Shown piece by piece: positions 44,539 to 55,674 of a stretch of 64,000 nt of DNA. The stretch comes from Timema cristinae (Eukaryota > Arthropoda > Insecta > Phasmatodea > Timematidae). Location of the stretch: assembly GCA_039000515.1 (NCBI GenBank), contig JBCFYV010000012.1, forward strand, positions 36,450,387 to 36,514,386, read 5' to 3'. Position numbers and translations under genes: made by a program. A model generated the notes under the pieces. That model ran no database searches and had not been told where the DNA came from. It saw only the letters and a program-made list of their open reading frames with translations. Each line of letters starts with the position of its first letter. Position 1 is the stretch's first letter.

Positions 44539-47500
44539 CCTGAGGCAAATAAGTCCCAGAGTCTAATAAGGCCCGCTTTAAAAAAATAACATTTACCGTA
44601 AGTTGCGCAGTTTGGGTTTTTTCCTCACACACCAAAGACACTACAATGACAACTCAGTGGAGCGATATTTACTAGCGCCATCTTGTCAGTTTGGTCGAGA
44701 CCTTCGTGTGAGGTGGTTGTGTCTCTCCGTTTTATAAAAGTACGATGTTAAAATTCGAAAGTTTTATATAATATCTTGTTCTTTTCACATTGATTTTATA
44801 TTAAGAAATTATTCTTTCAATTTAAAGTTGTATAGTTAAAATTATTTTAATTTATTTGGGTTCATATTTTACGTGAAAATAGTTGCAATCTGACCTATTA
44901 TACCGCGGCTAATAAGTCCGAGTAAATTTGTTGGTGGGTCTTATTAAACCCTAAAATGAGACCGATTACATTAGTTTAAAAAATGGGATGTAGTTCATAA
45001 TCAAAAAATGAAAAGACAGCAAACTCGTATCAAACTGTTAATAAATAAATGTTACTTCTTTCAGATTGGGTGATAAAAAAAAAAGTGTCTTTATTATCTC
45101 TAATTTAAACATTTTAATTTCGTTTTTCTATTTTTCAACTTGTTAGATTTTCTTAATAAATATTAGTAGTAGTTTTCTTGATAACATATATACTATTTAG
45201 AATTCTTCAATGTTTAATATATGCATGATATGTGATTTATTTAAATGATTATATGTTCTAAAACTTATTTTTTATAAAACTTCAATGTCAAGGGGCAAAT
45301 ACGTGAGAGTAGGCCTGAATGTTTTAACAAGGAATAGAGAAAAATAGCTGAGTGCAAAAGGATTACACTGCTATAATTTGTAATTTTATTTTTTAGTGAT
45401 TGACCGTGATAGTTACTTATTTTGTTGCCATAAGCCCCTGAAAATGTCAGAAGTCAAGAAGAAACGGGGTCTTTGGACTGATGAAAGTCTGGAAGCCGCT
45501 TTGAAAGCTGTACAAAGAGGACAACTATCTCAACGTGCAACGTCAGAACGCTATGGAGTGCCTAGAAGAACATTGAGGAATCATTTTAAGACAGAGAAGG
45601 CGACTAAATGCTTAGGAAGAAAGACTGTGCTAACAAAAGAACAAGAGAATAACTTGGTAGATAGAATAGTATAGTTTGCTTCAATTGGTGTCACATTAAC
45701 TCCAAAAGCTATATGAAGGCAAACGTTTATATTTTGTGAACAAAATAAAATTAAGAATAACTTAAAGAAAGAAAGTTGTCTTGCGGGAAAGGATTGGTTC
45801 AAGTTGTTTTCAAAGAGAAACACAAACATTTCCAAACATAAAGCCCAATTTTTTAATCATGCTCGAGCTCAAAAACTAAATAAAGCTATAGTGAAGCAGC
45901 ACTTTGATAGATTCAAGAAGCTTTATGAGGAGTTACACATTAATAATCATCCAGAACGCCTCTACAACATGGATGAAAAGGGATGTCATCTCACGATACA
46001 TAAGCAGCAGTCAGTCTTAGCGCAAAAACCTTATCGAAGAGTACATAATATGGTTTCTTCAAAACATGCAGAGAGTGTCACTGTTGCTGGTTATGTAAAT
46101 GCAGTAGGGGATGCTATCCTCCCAATGATTATTTTCAAAGGTAAAAGGTAAAACGCTGAGTTCGGTTACAATTTGACTACTGGGAGTTTAGTAAGAATGG
46201 TACCAAAGGGGAGCATGACTACACCATTATTCATTGAATTCATTAACCATCTTGGAAAACACAAAGTTCCTGGAAAATGTCTCCTGATTTTTGATGAGGT
46301 ATCATCGCACTTAAAAGTATCTTATTGTTGACGCTACAGAGAATAATAATATTTGGCTGTACTGCCTTCCTTCAAACACAACTCACGAGCTACAACCTCT
46401 TGAAAAAGCTGTGTAGAGATCATTTGAGCATCATTGGGACCAAGAACTCTTGTTGTTCATGTTCCAAAAGCCTGATAAAAGAATGACCAAAGAGCGTTTG
46501 AATACAATTCTGAGTAAAGTCTGTTCAAAGTGTATGACCCACGGTAATATCATCAGTGGATTCAGGGAAACTGGTCTGTATTCATTTAATCCTGGCGCCA
46601 GTCCTGAAGAAGCGTTTGCACTATCTGTATTAACAGAGATTACTGAGCCACATTCTCAAAGTATAAGAAATGAAGAAAATATTCAAGATATTTCACCAAT
46701 TCCGGTTACTTCTGGGTTGAATGTTAGAAGGCGTCCAATTATCTACGATTTCAAACCTTCTAACAGCGAACCCGAGCCTTATGCCTATCAGCCAAGGCAT
46801 CAACATCGTCCACTTCAAATCTACAGCTCATCATCTTCAGATTCCAACAGTGAAATTATTGAGCCATTGCCAAGATGGGAACATACATCAGAAGAGTCCG
46901 CAACAATAACAGTACCTGTAAGAACATCTCCTAATCCTCCAACTGGTGTTTCGGATAAATCCGATTGTGAGATTCCATTGGCAAATCTAAAAACAAAGGA
47001 TTTTTTGAGTCCCCATTTCACGAGTTAATGCCAACGCCAAATTATGCAGTTGTGAAGGAAAAACCACGAAGAAAGGCATTAAATTATCAGTGCCATAGAG
47101 TGACCAAATAACTTTTCAAAGAAAAGGATAGTAGTAAAAAGACGACTGCCAATTATGAACAGGAAAAAACAAATAATAGTAAAGGAACAAATATACCGTC
47201 AAAAGACGTATGGTATTGCCATGGATGCAGAGAAGAAAAAGTTGCTGATATGGGGCAATGCCCACAGTGTCTCCAATGGTACAATGAAGAGTGTGTTGGT
47301 CTCACCAAAGAAGACCGTAACGTATCTGTTTGCTGTTTTTAAGCTGGAATTATGATTAAAGATGCTTTCAACTTAGTTTCGATGCATAAGTGCCAAATAA
47401 TTGTTATTTCATATCTCAAATATTTGATTTCGCTGATGGGCTTTATTAAACTACCATGGTTTAGTAAGGCCGAAACATAATGTTTTATCAATGGTTTAAT

Positions 47501-47662
47501 GGTTTACCAGAGAATTTAAATTATGCTAAAATTGGTTCTTGTTTGTATTTTTTCTAATAAGTGATAAAACAAACTTTAATATAAACATTTTAATTTCCAT
47601 TAATCCTAACACTTATATAAATTATTCTATTTTTAAATAATGTGGGCCTTATTTGCCTCGGG
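44539..47662 (+). mobile_element. Pogo/Tigger-type DNA transposon
   Basis: The ends CCTGAGGCAAATAAG and the complement of CCCGAGGCAAATAAG are inverted. TA follows on the right (47663-47664) and CA, a likely decayed TA, precedes on the left. At 3.1 kb it has the size of an autonomous element. It carries one broken plus-strand transposase gene. TTTATAAAAG at about 44732 is a possible core promoter. Confidence 0.9.
45444..47342 (+). pseudogene. Pogo/Tigger transposase with C-terminal Cys-rich finger, inactivated
   Basis: It would bind the TIRs and move the element at TA. ATG at 45444 is preferred over the upstream ATG because the family start resembles MSEVKKKRGLW. Residues 11-45 form a Pipsqueak-type helix-turn-helix (SLEAALKAVQRGQL, RYGVPRRTLRNHF). 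A TAG at 45672 and a TGA near 45714 interrupt. The same frame resumes with NMDEKGCHLT (first catalytic Asp, codon 45972), SVTVAGYVNAVGDAILPMII, a stop at 46149-46151, and LLIFDEVSSHL (second Asp, 46293; the usual Gly-His after it is lost). An extra T near 46323 shifts frame. LPSNTTHELQPLEKA follows with Glu (46402) where Asp is normal. The C-terminal 190 residues (46450-47028) are intact, with a Ser/Pro-rich part. After another shift, 47211-47342 encodes WYCHGCREEK, CPQCLQWYNEECVGLTKED and a final CC, a PHD-like zinc finger. Confidence 0.9.
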
Positions 47663-47790
47663 TACCTTATTCGATAATATCAGAGGATTTGAAATATATC
47701 TGGGGGTTGGGGATTTATTCCAGGGAGGGGTGAATTATTTCTAGGGGGCAGAGTCCCCCACAGTTCCACCGCTACTGCTATTCACACTTA

Positions 47791-48246
47791 TTCTCTATTC
47801 GTTGATGAACTGCTCTTAGGCGATTATTAGTATTCTTTGATGTGTGGTTACCTACCGTCTCTATACAGAACAATGTTCGTTACTCGCTAACCATGACAAA
47901 TATTCGTACATGAAAACGAGTATTTTTTCCACACTTGCGTGAGTCATATCTAATATTAAATAAACTTAGACGAATAACGCACGTGTGGACCCGTCTAAGA
48001 GGGGTTTGCGCGTAAAAATATAAAAAATTGTATAATGTATCTATGGTTTTTTTTTCTAAAACTCTTAACTTTTTTTTGTATTAGTTTTCTAACTTTCACA
48101 GGGGGATCAACTGACCCTTTGATCCCCTTCCCCTGAATCGACACCTGGTTTTGTAGGTGCTGTTAGTTGAAAAGAAGACTCCAATAAGCTGCTAATCTAA
48201 ATGTTGAGGGGGAATACAAACTATTAATAAAACTCCTGGGAGTCAC
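47791..48246. other. Unassigned stretch
   Basis: Nothing recognised apart from AT-rich runs. Confidence 0.35.
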
Positions 48247-48495
48247 TTCAGTGGCCGAATGGTTTAAAGCGTCAGGCTGGCCTAACTGACCTGCTGATGT
48301 CGTGGAGACCAGGGTTCGAATCCCAGTTGGGTCTACTGTAGGTCGTTTCTCCTAAATGGTTTCTTACTCTCCTTCAACGTGAATGTGGGTATATTTCCTA
48401 TAAAATACTTACTTCTTAATCCCTAACCCGTTAGAGTAATTATCATATATGCGTATAACCAGAACAGGTAGTAAAATTCAGTGATAACCAAAAAA
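48247..48495 (+). repeat. SINE-B full-length copy
   Basis: AGTGGCCGAATGGTTTAAAG, AGGGTTCGAATCCCAGTTGG, AAATGGTTTCTTACTCTCC and CCAGAACAGGTAGTAAAATT. The anticodon-arm side differs (CAGGCTGGCCTAACTGACCT), so this may be a subfamily. Confidence 0.9.
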
Positions 48496-48539
48496 TACTC
48501 TTAATGTTGAGCACCCCCATGGAACTGTTATATACACGG

Positions 48540-48690
48540 AGAGGACATTCCTATGCTGTAGCGTTGCTAGAAAGTGAAGCCAGCCACGCCCCCTCACGGG
48601 GAGACGGATCAAGCCGCTGCGCTGTGTGACAGTATGGCAACCGGCCGCCGGTTTAACATGGGAAGCATAAGAGAATAAAGGGACGTGGGC
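48540..48690. other. GC-rich patch, possible regulatory or 5' exon sequence
   Basis: GCCACGCCCCCTCACGGGG and ACCGGCCGCCGG stand out from AT-rich DNA. A short plus frame starts MATGRRFNMGSIRE and stops soon after, so coding is unproven. Confidence 0.3.
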
Positions 48691-49057
48691 TCACTTGAAT
48701 TAGAATACAACCCGATTGAGAGCTCTAAGATGCTTTATGTAAGTAGGGTGTAAATGTTGAATAGATTTGGGCTATTTTTATGTTAAAAACATTAAAGATT
48801 ACTTTGTATTTTGGGTAGTAACAAGCGTCTGAAGATTATGTATATCAATTTTTGAGTTCTGTCGTTTTTTTCACTCATATTAGCTTAGTTTTAACTTACT
48901 TAACATTAGTAAATTGTGAGAATAGTAACTGCTATGCACAGAATAGTTCCGTTTGGGAGAAGGGAAATTGTAAAATACTTAGTATTTTCTTTCTTGTTAA
49001 ATTTAGTACAGTAAATATATAACATATAAGTTATATAACGTATAGGTATACATAATC

Positions 49058-49240
49058 ATGACTGTTAGTAAATGCAAGCAGCCACGCTCCACCCTGGATG
49101 ATTCATACCCCTCATCCCAACATTCCCCGAGTCAAGGTCGGCTTTTGTTGAACGGCAAGATAGTCCCTTCAAATATATCGATGAGCATCCCATACTCCCA
49201 CTCTAGGCACGGCTCTGTACCTAATTATGCAGGCAGATGA
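49058..49240 (+). CDS. Candidate coding segment, product unknown
   Basis: A 60-codon frame contains STLDDSYPSSQHSPSQGRLL, then LNGKIVPSNISMSIPYSHS, then GSVPNYAGR and stop. Its Ser/Pro/Gly-rich, mixed-codon make-up differs from chance ORFs nearby. ATG at 49058 may not be the true start: CAAGCAG at about 49073-49079 is a weak acceptor-like site. It might be the last exon of a gene whose upstream part could lie at the GC-rich patch 48540-48690. No domain is recognised. Confidence 0.3.
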   Translation: MTVSKCKQPRSTLDDSYPSSQHSPSQGRLLLNGKIVPSNISMSIPYSHSRHGSVPNYAGR

Positions 49241-49388
49241 ATCACTCACCGAGCTAAGATGTCAAACCGTGTTCATAAACATTTTGGATGGATCTTTTGA
49301 AAGTTGTTATACAAACCCTAATTATTGTTTGACTACTAACTATTTTGTAAACACCGCCCTATACGCTTATTTTCTAACTACGATATTT
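49241..49388. other. Unassigned spacer
   Basis: Overlaps a 62-codon frame without recognised features. Confidence 0.3.
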
Positions 49389-49389
49389 A

Positions 49390-49557
49390 CTAGGGATGAG
49401 GAAGGTTTAATTTAAAGGAAGTGTACCTGTATTTGTGTGGAGGGAGAGTGGGAAACCATTTTAGGAAAAAAATACTCTCATTAAACCCAGGTGGGAATCT
49501 AAACTCAATCTCCTCATCATTGTCAATCCAGTATATTGTGATAGTGACACCTTAGGC
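49390..49557 (-). repeat. SINE-B copy, left part, split by a hAT-like MITE
   Basis: AGGGATGAGGAAGGTTTAAT, TTTGTGTGGAGGGAGAGTGG and CTCCTCATCATTGTCAATCC. The head resumes at 49778. Confidence 0.88.
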
Positions 49558-49777
49558 CATTGCTTCTTAATCTTTTGGAAGTCACGGAACACTTGATTAT
49601 TAGAACAATTCGTGGAACACCCGTTTCCAGGTGTCATTTTTCAATATAAATAGTATGATAATCTATTGGTTTAGACGTCATTCGCCTACAAGTCTTCAGA
49701 ACTGTTGCCATGTGGCATCTCTCACGGGTGGAGCACTTGTAACAAGTGTTCCGGGGAGCACCGGTTAAGAACCACTG
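49558..49777. mobile_element. hAT-like MITE, 8-bp target duplication
   Basis: The right end, read inward, is CAGTGGTTCTTAACCGGTGC; the left end, CATTGCTTCTTAATCTTTTG, is its weathered counterpart. GTCACGGAACAC and GTGTTCCGGGGAGC extend the inverted pairing. CCTTAGGC (49550-49557) and CCTTAGAC (49778-49785) are the flanking repeats, differing at one base. CAGTGGTTCTNAACC is a typical hAT end. It has no coding capacity (220 bp). Confidence 0.9.
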
Positions 49778-49803
49778 CCTTAGACCATGCGATCGCTGGA
49801 ATG
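49778..49803 (-). repeat. SINE-B head, right part of the split copy
   Basis: CCTTAGACCATGCGATCGCTGG completes the copy begun at 49390. Confidence 0.85.
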
Positions 49804-49904
49804 GGTTGGACCATTAATTAATACATACGTGCTTTTTTCAATATTTAAAATACGTTTTCCTGGATACACAATATTTTGTTTTAAAAGCTACAACGCCCTA
49901 ATCA

Positions 49905-50000
49905 ATGGGCACGTAGACTAAAAGTCAACCTTTTCTAGTCTGTTATACTGATGAAGAGAGGATCGGGGTTGGAATCATGGCTAAATGTAATGTGGTTGTT
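49905..50000 (+). repeat. SINE-B-like fragment
   Basis: GGGCACGTAGACTAAAAGTC and GAGGATCGGGGTTGGAATCA recall head and B box only. Confidence 0.45.
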
Positions 50001-50392
50001 TTATTCATAAACCTTTTACTAGATATGGGTAGCTTCCTATATTTATTGACTCCGAATCTTAAATTTTCTTTCGAATCTCTCATCTAAATTTGAATCCTCG
50101 AATCTTTTAAAATGTAAAGTTTAACTTAAAGTTAAAATAACGTATTTAAAATTTATTTAAAAATGTTATTTAAATTTTGGTTCCATGGACAAATGATATT
50201 CTGTTCATATAATTATTTTTTTCTTAGTAAATTTATCATATTAATACAAATGTGTACTTTTGTGATGTTTGACGTTCCCAGCTACACAAGTATTTTAATT
50301 CCGTTTACCATTTGCTTAAAATTATTATTTGAAGTTAATGTTTTTATAATTTATTGTATTCGAGATCCGTTTTAGATTTTTATGAAGCCCTA
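50001..50392. other. AT-rich, no feature seen
   Basis: The 70-codon frame at 50163-50375 is hydrophobic and AT-driven, probably chance. Confidence 0.35.
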
Positions 50393-51125
50393 ATCACCTT
50401 AGCTCAGCTTAGCGTGTCTTCCTACTGATCTAAGAGTCCCAGGTTAGAGTCCCAGCATGGCCGAAAAATGTATCATTGGTTAAATGAATGTGGCTTTACA
50501 CTTTCACATTGATAAATTAACGGCTGGGCACTGGATGTTGTGCCTGTCCTAGTATGCTGGGTTGGAGTTGTCGGTCTTACGGTCCGTCATTTTAGTCCGT
50601 CTTCGGCTGCTTCCGGCTGTAAGAAAGGACTACATAAAAATGGGATAAGACCCTGCAGCTGTCAAGTGAAGAAAGTGCTTAGGTTAAGTTATTTTTAGTT
50701 TAGTTAGTATTATTAGTTTTAATGTAATTTAGTTTTAGGTCCAATAAGCAGTGGAACCAGTTAGGAGTAGGTGGAGTGCAATCTCCGGTAGGACGCCTCC
50801 CCAGGTAGTAGATAGGGGGATGCCCACTCCCATTGGGGCTTTAACTGATCTGGGGAGTATGATATCCAGAAGACGGTGAGACACCCAGTGGGGCAGGTAC
50901 CGGGGTGTAATATACCCGGGGTGGACTAACTAGTAGAATCAGGAATTAGTATTAGGAATAAATGGATATTAGATTGTGTGATATATACTATAATATAACG
51001 GTAATATAAGTTGGAGTATAAGGACACATCTAAATGATTTTAACGAAATTAAGATTGTATAATTAGGTCCCAAGATACATTCTAGGTATCGGGATAGATA
51101 TTTTAGAAAAATGAATGAATAAATA
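50393..51125 (+). repeat. SINE-C with long 3' tail, possible LINE-type 3' end
   Basis: The tRNA-like head (CACCTTAGCTCAGCTTAGCG; CCCAGGTTAGAGTCCCAGCA) leads into TTCACATTGATAAATTAACG and GGATGTTGTGCCTGTCC as in the other SINE-C copies. It then continues for about 550 bp through a GGGGCAGGTACCGGGGTG region to ATGAATGAATAAATAAAT. Such an ending suggests the 3' end of a partner LINE; the partner was not identified. Alternatively a separate retroelement end lies next to the SINE. Confidence 0.65.
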
Positions 51126-51425
51126 AATATCCCTACCCTATTAGTGTAGGTATACCAAGTTCAAAAAGGGCTGTGAGAAGCGATGGGGAAATAAGTTATC
51201 AAAAATGTCAACATGATGTTTCAATGGAGTATAAGCTGATTTGTAGAGAATCTTAAGTAAAATGCACTCACATTCGTATGGAGATGGGAGTTTAAAACCT
51301 TTAATGGACCACAATGGGGGAAACAACATCCGCTATTTCATTCCACCAAAATTTGAATCTTGACCACGTTTTCAGCAATCCAGGCTATTATAATCTTGAC
51401 GCCCTATACCACGTGAACACCGAAG
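51126..51425 (-). repeat. SINE-B copy, diverged or interrupted
   Basis: CCCTACCCTATTAGTGTAGG may be a separate fragment. 51250-51420 carries CTCACATTCGTATGGAGATG, AATTTGAATCTTGACCACG and GACGCCCTATACCACGTG. Confidence 0.6.
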
Positions 51426-51946
51426 CAGGTTAACGCAATTTAATTTAGGAGCATGTATTATTATTTATTTTTTTGACAAAGTGTCGCTTGAATTTTCATA
51501 AAAATCCACTGAGGGAAACTCTTTATTATATATTGTAGCATAGAATTGATCGGATATTCATTTTCAGGATAGGCTCGACAAACCTGATCCGGTATTAAAA
51601 AATTTGGATGAAGTATTATATTGATTCCCAATATGAGCAGGTGCCTCGCTCGAGATAGCACCCGTGAAAACAGCGCATCACTCCCCATCAGTCATAAATT
51701 AAATAGGGATTAAATAATCGATACATACCGAGGGTTTGCGCGGGAAATAAAACTTCACGACTCATTAAAAAAAGGGGGAACCTAAACGCGTGAACTATAT
51801 TATAATGGCTGCATATTCCGGCTGGGGCTCGTATGTATAATTAATATCAATATATTCCTGTCTGCAGTGGCCCCATTTCATCTTAAATATTTTTTATTTG
51901 AATCCTTCCTATAAGCAAATACCATTGTAGTTTTTAGTTTAGGTTC
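51426..51946. other. Unassigned stretch
   Basis: The 75-codon minus frame (51461-51688) has no recognised domain. Confidence 0.35.
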
Positions 51947-51947
51947 A

Positions 51948-52085
51948 CCATGTTCTACTACCCGTCCGGGCTGTCCACATGCGTGGGGGTAAATTTGGAT
52001 ACAGTTTAGGAAATAAATAATCCAAGTACACTCCCCCGGGATTCAAACCACGAACTTCCTGTCAGTGAGAAATTAGTGCCGGTCT
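51948..52085 (-). repeat. SINE-B short copy
   Basis: ACCATGTTCTACTACCCGTC, GGTAAATTTGGATACA and CCCGGGATTCAAACCACGAA; the middle is deleted. Confidence 0.75.
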
Positions 52086-52324
52086 ATGACATTTTTTAAA
52101 TTTTACCTAACTTATTATGTTTCGATATTGAGCTGGATATGTTTTATGTGTGTCCGAAACCAAAAAAAGAGGGTCTTATATGAAATCTCTTTGTCCTCTT
52201 TGTCTGTTATGTTTGTCTGTTCTTGGTTCTTCAACCAAAACTATTTAGTATACTTTGTTAAAACCTGATATATAAATGTTATATGATCATTTCTTGGGTA
52301 AAAAATAATAATCATAACCCTAAA

Positions 52325-52800
52325 ATTAAGGGTAGTTTATAAATTACTATTTATTTTAACCCCATTATTTTCGAAAATAGCTTTATCAATGTTTAAAATG
52401 GATATCCGGAGAATGTTTTATATGACAAATAACACTTTATACTTGTTTTTCGGAGAGGAGGTGGGTAAATACTTAAGGGTAATTTATTTATGGCTGATTT
52501 TCTGAAATTTGACTGTTTCAAAAATAGCTCGTACGATTTTTTTAGAATAGATAGCTGTGTGGTGTTTGACACTAAAAAGAACACCATACCTGTTTTGGGG
52601 GATAGATTCGTTTAAGCTTCATTTACAAATGACTCATTTAATAAGATTTTATTCTTTTCAAAAATGGCTTTAACATTTCGGTTTAAAATAGTTATCTGGG
52701 GATTGATTGCTTTCCATATCAAATAAAAAATTTAAAGGACGTGCATTAAATAAAAATCACCTGAGGGTAGTTAACTGATGACCGACTTTAACATTTGTTT
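52325..52800. repeat. Degenerate tandem repeat, about 145 bp units
   Basis: TCGAAAATAGCTTTATCAAT, TCAAAAATAGCTCGTACGAT and TCAAAAATGGCTTTAACATT start three successive units 141-148 bp apart. Each is preceded by an AGGGTAGTTTA-like phrase. Confidence 0.75.
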
Positions 52801-53598
52801 ATTAATGACGTTTAAAATTGTGTTTTTCAAACCTCTATTTATTTTAATTATAATTTATTGCTACAAAAACAAGAAAATTCAAAACATAAATTCGTAGAAC
52901 GTTTCAAAGAATAATATTTACAAATTTTCAACTAATGTATATAATAGTTATTTGTTGTAGAATTGTGTAAATCATCTCTAGAATAATAAATTTATTTATT
53001 AATTTAGAGGTATTCACGTAAATTGTGAACTTTATATACTATAAACCTATATTTTCTACATATAAACTTAAGGGGATATGGCAAAGACGCAAATTTAGGC
53101 CAGTGTTTTTTTAAGTTTTTTAAACAAAAATCTTTTTAAATACTATAAATTAAATATTGTTTCATTCGGGCCTAGATATATTTGGTTCAGTTGTATACAC
53201 ATAATAATCTCAACAGTGTTCTTGACTATTTGTCATGAGCATTTTGGAGTTTGATAGTTTTTCTCTTAATTTGACAAGCTTTATCATCAAATTCCAATAT
53301 GTTCACTACAGGTATTCTAAAACTGTTGATATAACGTGTATAAAATTAAACTAAACTTATCTACGGGAGAAAAAATTCAATTTATTTAGCCAATTTTTAA
53401 CCAGTAAATGTCTTTAATTTAAAAACCTTTTTGATATAAAAACTGCAAAAATACCCGCCTAAAACTCTCATTTTCTCCCAACCCACCTTAATACAGTAAA
53501 TGGAGAACGGTGCGCCGGTCAGACCAGTTTGTAGGCAATCAGTTAATCAGATGTGTACAACAGGTCAGTATCCTGAAAATAAAGCGTTTTTACCGGCG
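52801..53598. other. AT-rich, no feature seen
   Basis: Nothing recognised. Confidence 0.35.
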
Positions 53599-53599
53599 A

Positions 53600-54074
53600 A
53601 AAGCCTGTTTTTCACGGCGATAGTAAACTGTGAAAGTTGCTACCACGATAGAAACTATCACGATACTCTCATCATCTAAACAAGCTAACTATAACTCTCC
53701 CACTGTCATGATAGTACTATCGCAAGATTAAACTCACCACACTTTGGCTTCTGTCACCTCAGCTATCACCTCAACTATCACCTCAGCTATCACCGTGAAA
53801 ACGTTTAACAAACCACTCTCATGATAGTGGAGACCATTTTGTGTTTTTGTTTTGAAGAAACCCTGATATTTTATGGTTGTAGTTCATTGGTTTCTATGTT
53901 TGTTTTGTTTGTTTGCCTTTTCCGTAGTGTGTGCATAGTGCACAATTAAATAACTTGCGTTATGTCTGCATTCGACATCACAGTGTTTTGTCACTTACCG
54001 TTAAAACAGCTAACTAACGTGATAGCTGCTATCTTACACTTTCGTGAGCGTCATTATCGTGAAAACCAGCCTTT
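53600..54074. mobile_element. TIR-bearing MITE candidate
   Basis: Left AAAGCCTGTTTTTCACGGCG and right (reversed) AAAGGCTGGTTTTCACGATA form imperfect inverted ends. The inside is rich in GATAGT and ACTATC words. A target duplication was not found. It includes a 13-bp tandem repeat at 53754-53794. Confidence 0.6.
53754..53794. repeat. 13-bp tandem repeat (three copies)
   Basis: CACCTCAGCTATC occurs three times in a row with one A for G change. Confidence 0.9.
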
Positions 54075-54154
54075 AGTAAGGTCACGACAAAAACCTACCC
54101 GCATCGCTAGCCACGTTGTCTAAATATCAAGTGTATTTTGTCTGTATTGCATAT

Positions 54155-54298
54155 GATTGGGAGGGTGGAGTTTGAATATTGGCTAGGTTTATTGAGAGCA
54201 ATTTTTCCTAAATTGCTTACCACTCTTCCTCTACGCATTTTCTCTTAATTCTACCTTCTTAATCCCTATCCCATTGGCGTCATTAATAAAATAGCACC
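54155..54298 (+). repeat. SINE-B copy lacking head
   Basis: TTGGCTAGGTTTATTGAGAG, CTTACCACTCTTCCTCTACG and AATCCCTATCCCATTGGCG. The 3' end is lost against the next copy. Confidence 0.75.
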
Positions 54299-54299
54299 C

Positions 54300-54560
54300 A
54301 CTCAAGTGGTCACGTGTTCTAACATGCTACTCTCGCAGTAGACTGGACTGTCGATGACAGGGAGATTGAGGTTCGACTCTTGGTTGGGTGTATTGAGGAC
54401 GAATTTTCCAAAGTGGTTTTCCAATCTCTCTCTATGCAAATGTGGGTACACTTTATATAAATATAACCTTACTTATCTCTAAAACCACTAACGTAATTTA
54501 GTACATTGGCGTATAGCCCGGACAGGTAGAAAAACATAGTGCTAAAAGAATATCCTGGCC
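54300..54560 (+). repeat. SINE-B full-length copy
   Basis: AAGTGGTCACGTGTTCTAAC, GACTGGACTGTCGATGACAG, GAGGTTCGACTCTTGGTTGG, CTATGCAAATGTGGGTACAC and AGCCCGGACAGGTAG. Same-strand neighbour of the previous copy. Confidence 0.9.
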
Positions 54561-55099
54561 GGATAGTAAAACATGGCGAAATATTTTTAGATCTTGATTG
54601 TCTAAAGTTCTAAGAGTTGAGTATTTATGTTATACGAATAATGGGCTTAACTTAAACATCGACAAGGTTTGTAAAAAAGTGTACTTGCATAGTACAATGG
54701 GGGTGTTTAGCCTAGGTTTTTTCTATCTTTATACAAGTTAATTCAGGCGCACTTAATATAAAACTACCCTCCTATTTCTACCTTTATATTTCACTGCTAA
54801 CCTTGATTTAAAAGGTAATAATGGTAATAATTTTATATTATAGGCTTATACGTCAAAAATAACTTTAAAAAAAATACAGTACCTAAACCACCAAATAAAA
54901 CTAATCATGTTGTCCATCATTTTTGATAAATTGGAGGCATGGCCTTATCCAAGGAGGAGGTTTGGGTGTTCACTCTCTCACCCCCCCCCCTCCGAAATGT
55001 TAAATGAGGTTATTTATCAATAGTAATAATATATATGTATAAGGTTAAAGTAAAATTAATTCACATTAATTTTATATGTATAAAGGAAAGGTCGTGTTC
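54561..55099. other. Unassigned stretch
   Basis: A 10-base C run near 54980; nothing else. Confidence 0.35.
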
Positions 55100-55520
55100 T
55101 TCCACTTCCAAATTTCTTCCGCATGAATTGTTCAAGTACTTTTAAACGTCATAGAAATCTGGAATTTGGCGATCAGATTTAGAAATCCTCTCGTACAATC
55201 ATAAAAGTCTAAAAATGGGAAATTTCAAGGTATGTCACCGGTAATTGGGGGTTGGGGATTTATTAAAAGAAAAAACCTACTATGGAACATAAATAATTGA
55301 AATTTATCAGGCAGGTGGAGGTACCAATCCTAAAAATCAAACAAGTATTAAAATTTGAGATTTCAAAGTTTATGTTGGTAAAATGCGGGTAATAGGGGTT
55401 CAAAACCTTTAAAACAAATAGAAACAACTACTTAAAAAGGGGGTATAAGACTTGGCAGGAAGTTTATGGGACCACTCCATATAACCAAAAGTCAATTAAT
55501 TTTGAATTTTAAAATGGGTG
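55100..55520. repeat. Degenerate repeat related to the array at 19061-20200
   Basis: TTTATCAGGCAGGTGGAGGT, then GGGGTTCAAAACC, AACAACTACTT and GGACCACTCCATATAACCAA follow the same order as in the Helitron-like element. About two to three units are visible. Confidence 0.7.
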
Positions 55521-55674
55521 AAGACTGACTGATAATTTTCCATTTTTAATTGAAATTCTGGGAAATTCTTGTTTCGTCTGTATAGGCCTGTTAACATAAT
55601 TTTAAAACATTCTAATTTTATGTTTGTTTCCATAGATTTCAAAAAATCTAATAATTAATATTATCACCTTTTTT

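Larger units (their letters stand above)
43812..47790. mobile_element. Possible older TIR element surrounding the pogo element
   Basis: The left edge GGCAGGGGCGGATCCAG resembles, in reverse, the right edge region GCAGTAGCGGTGGAACTG. G-run phrases near both ends (CATAGGGGGGTGAT; TTTCTAGGGGGCAGAG) are also alike. Between the left edge and the pogo insertion is a degenerate repeat array. No matching target duplication was found, so the boundaries are uncertain. Confidence 0.4.
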
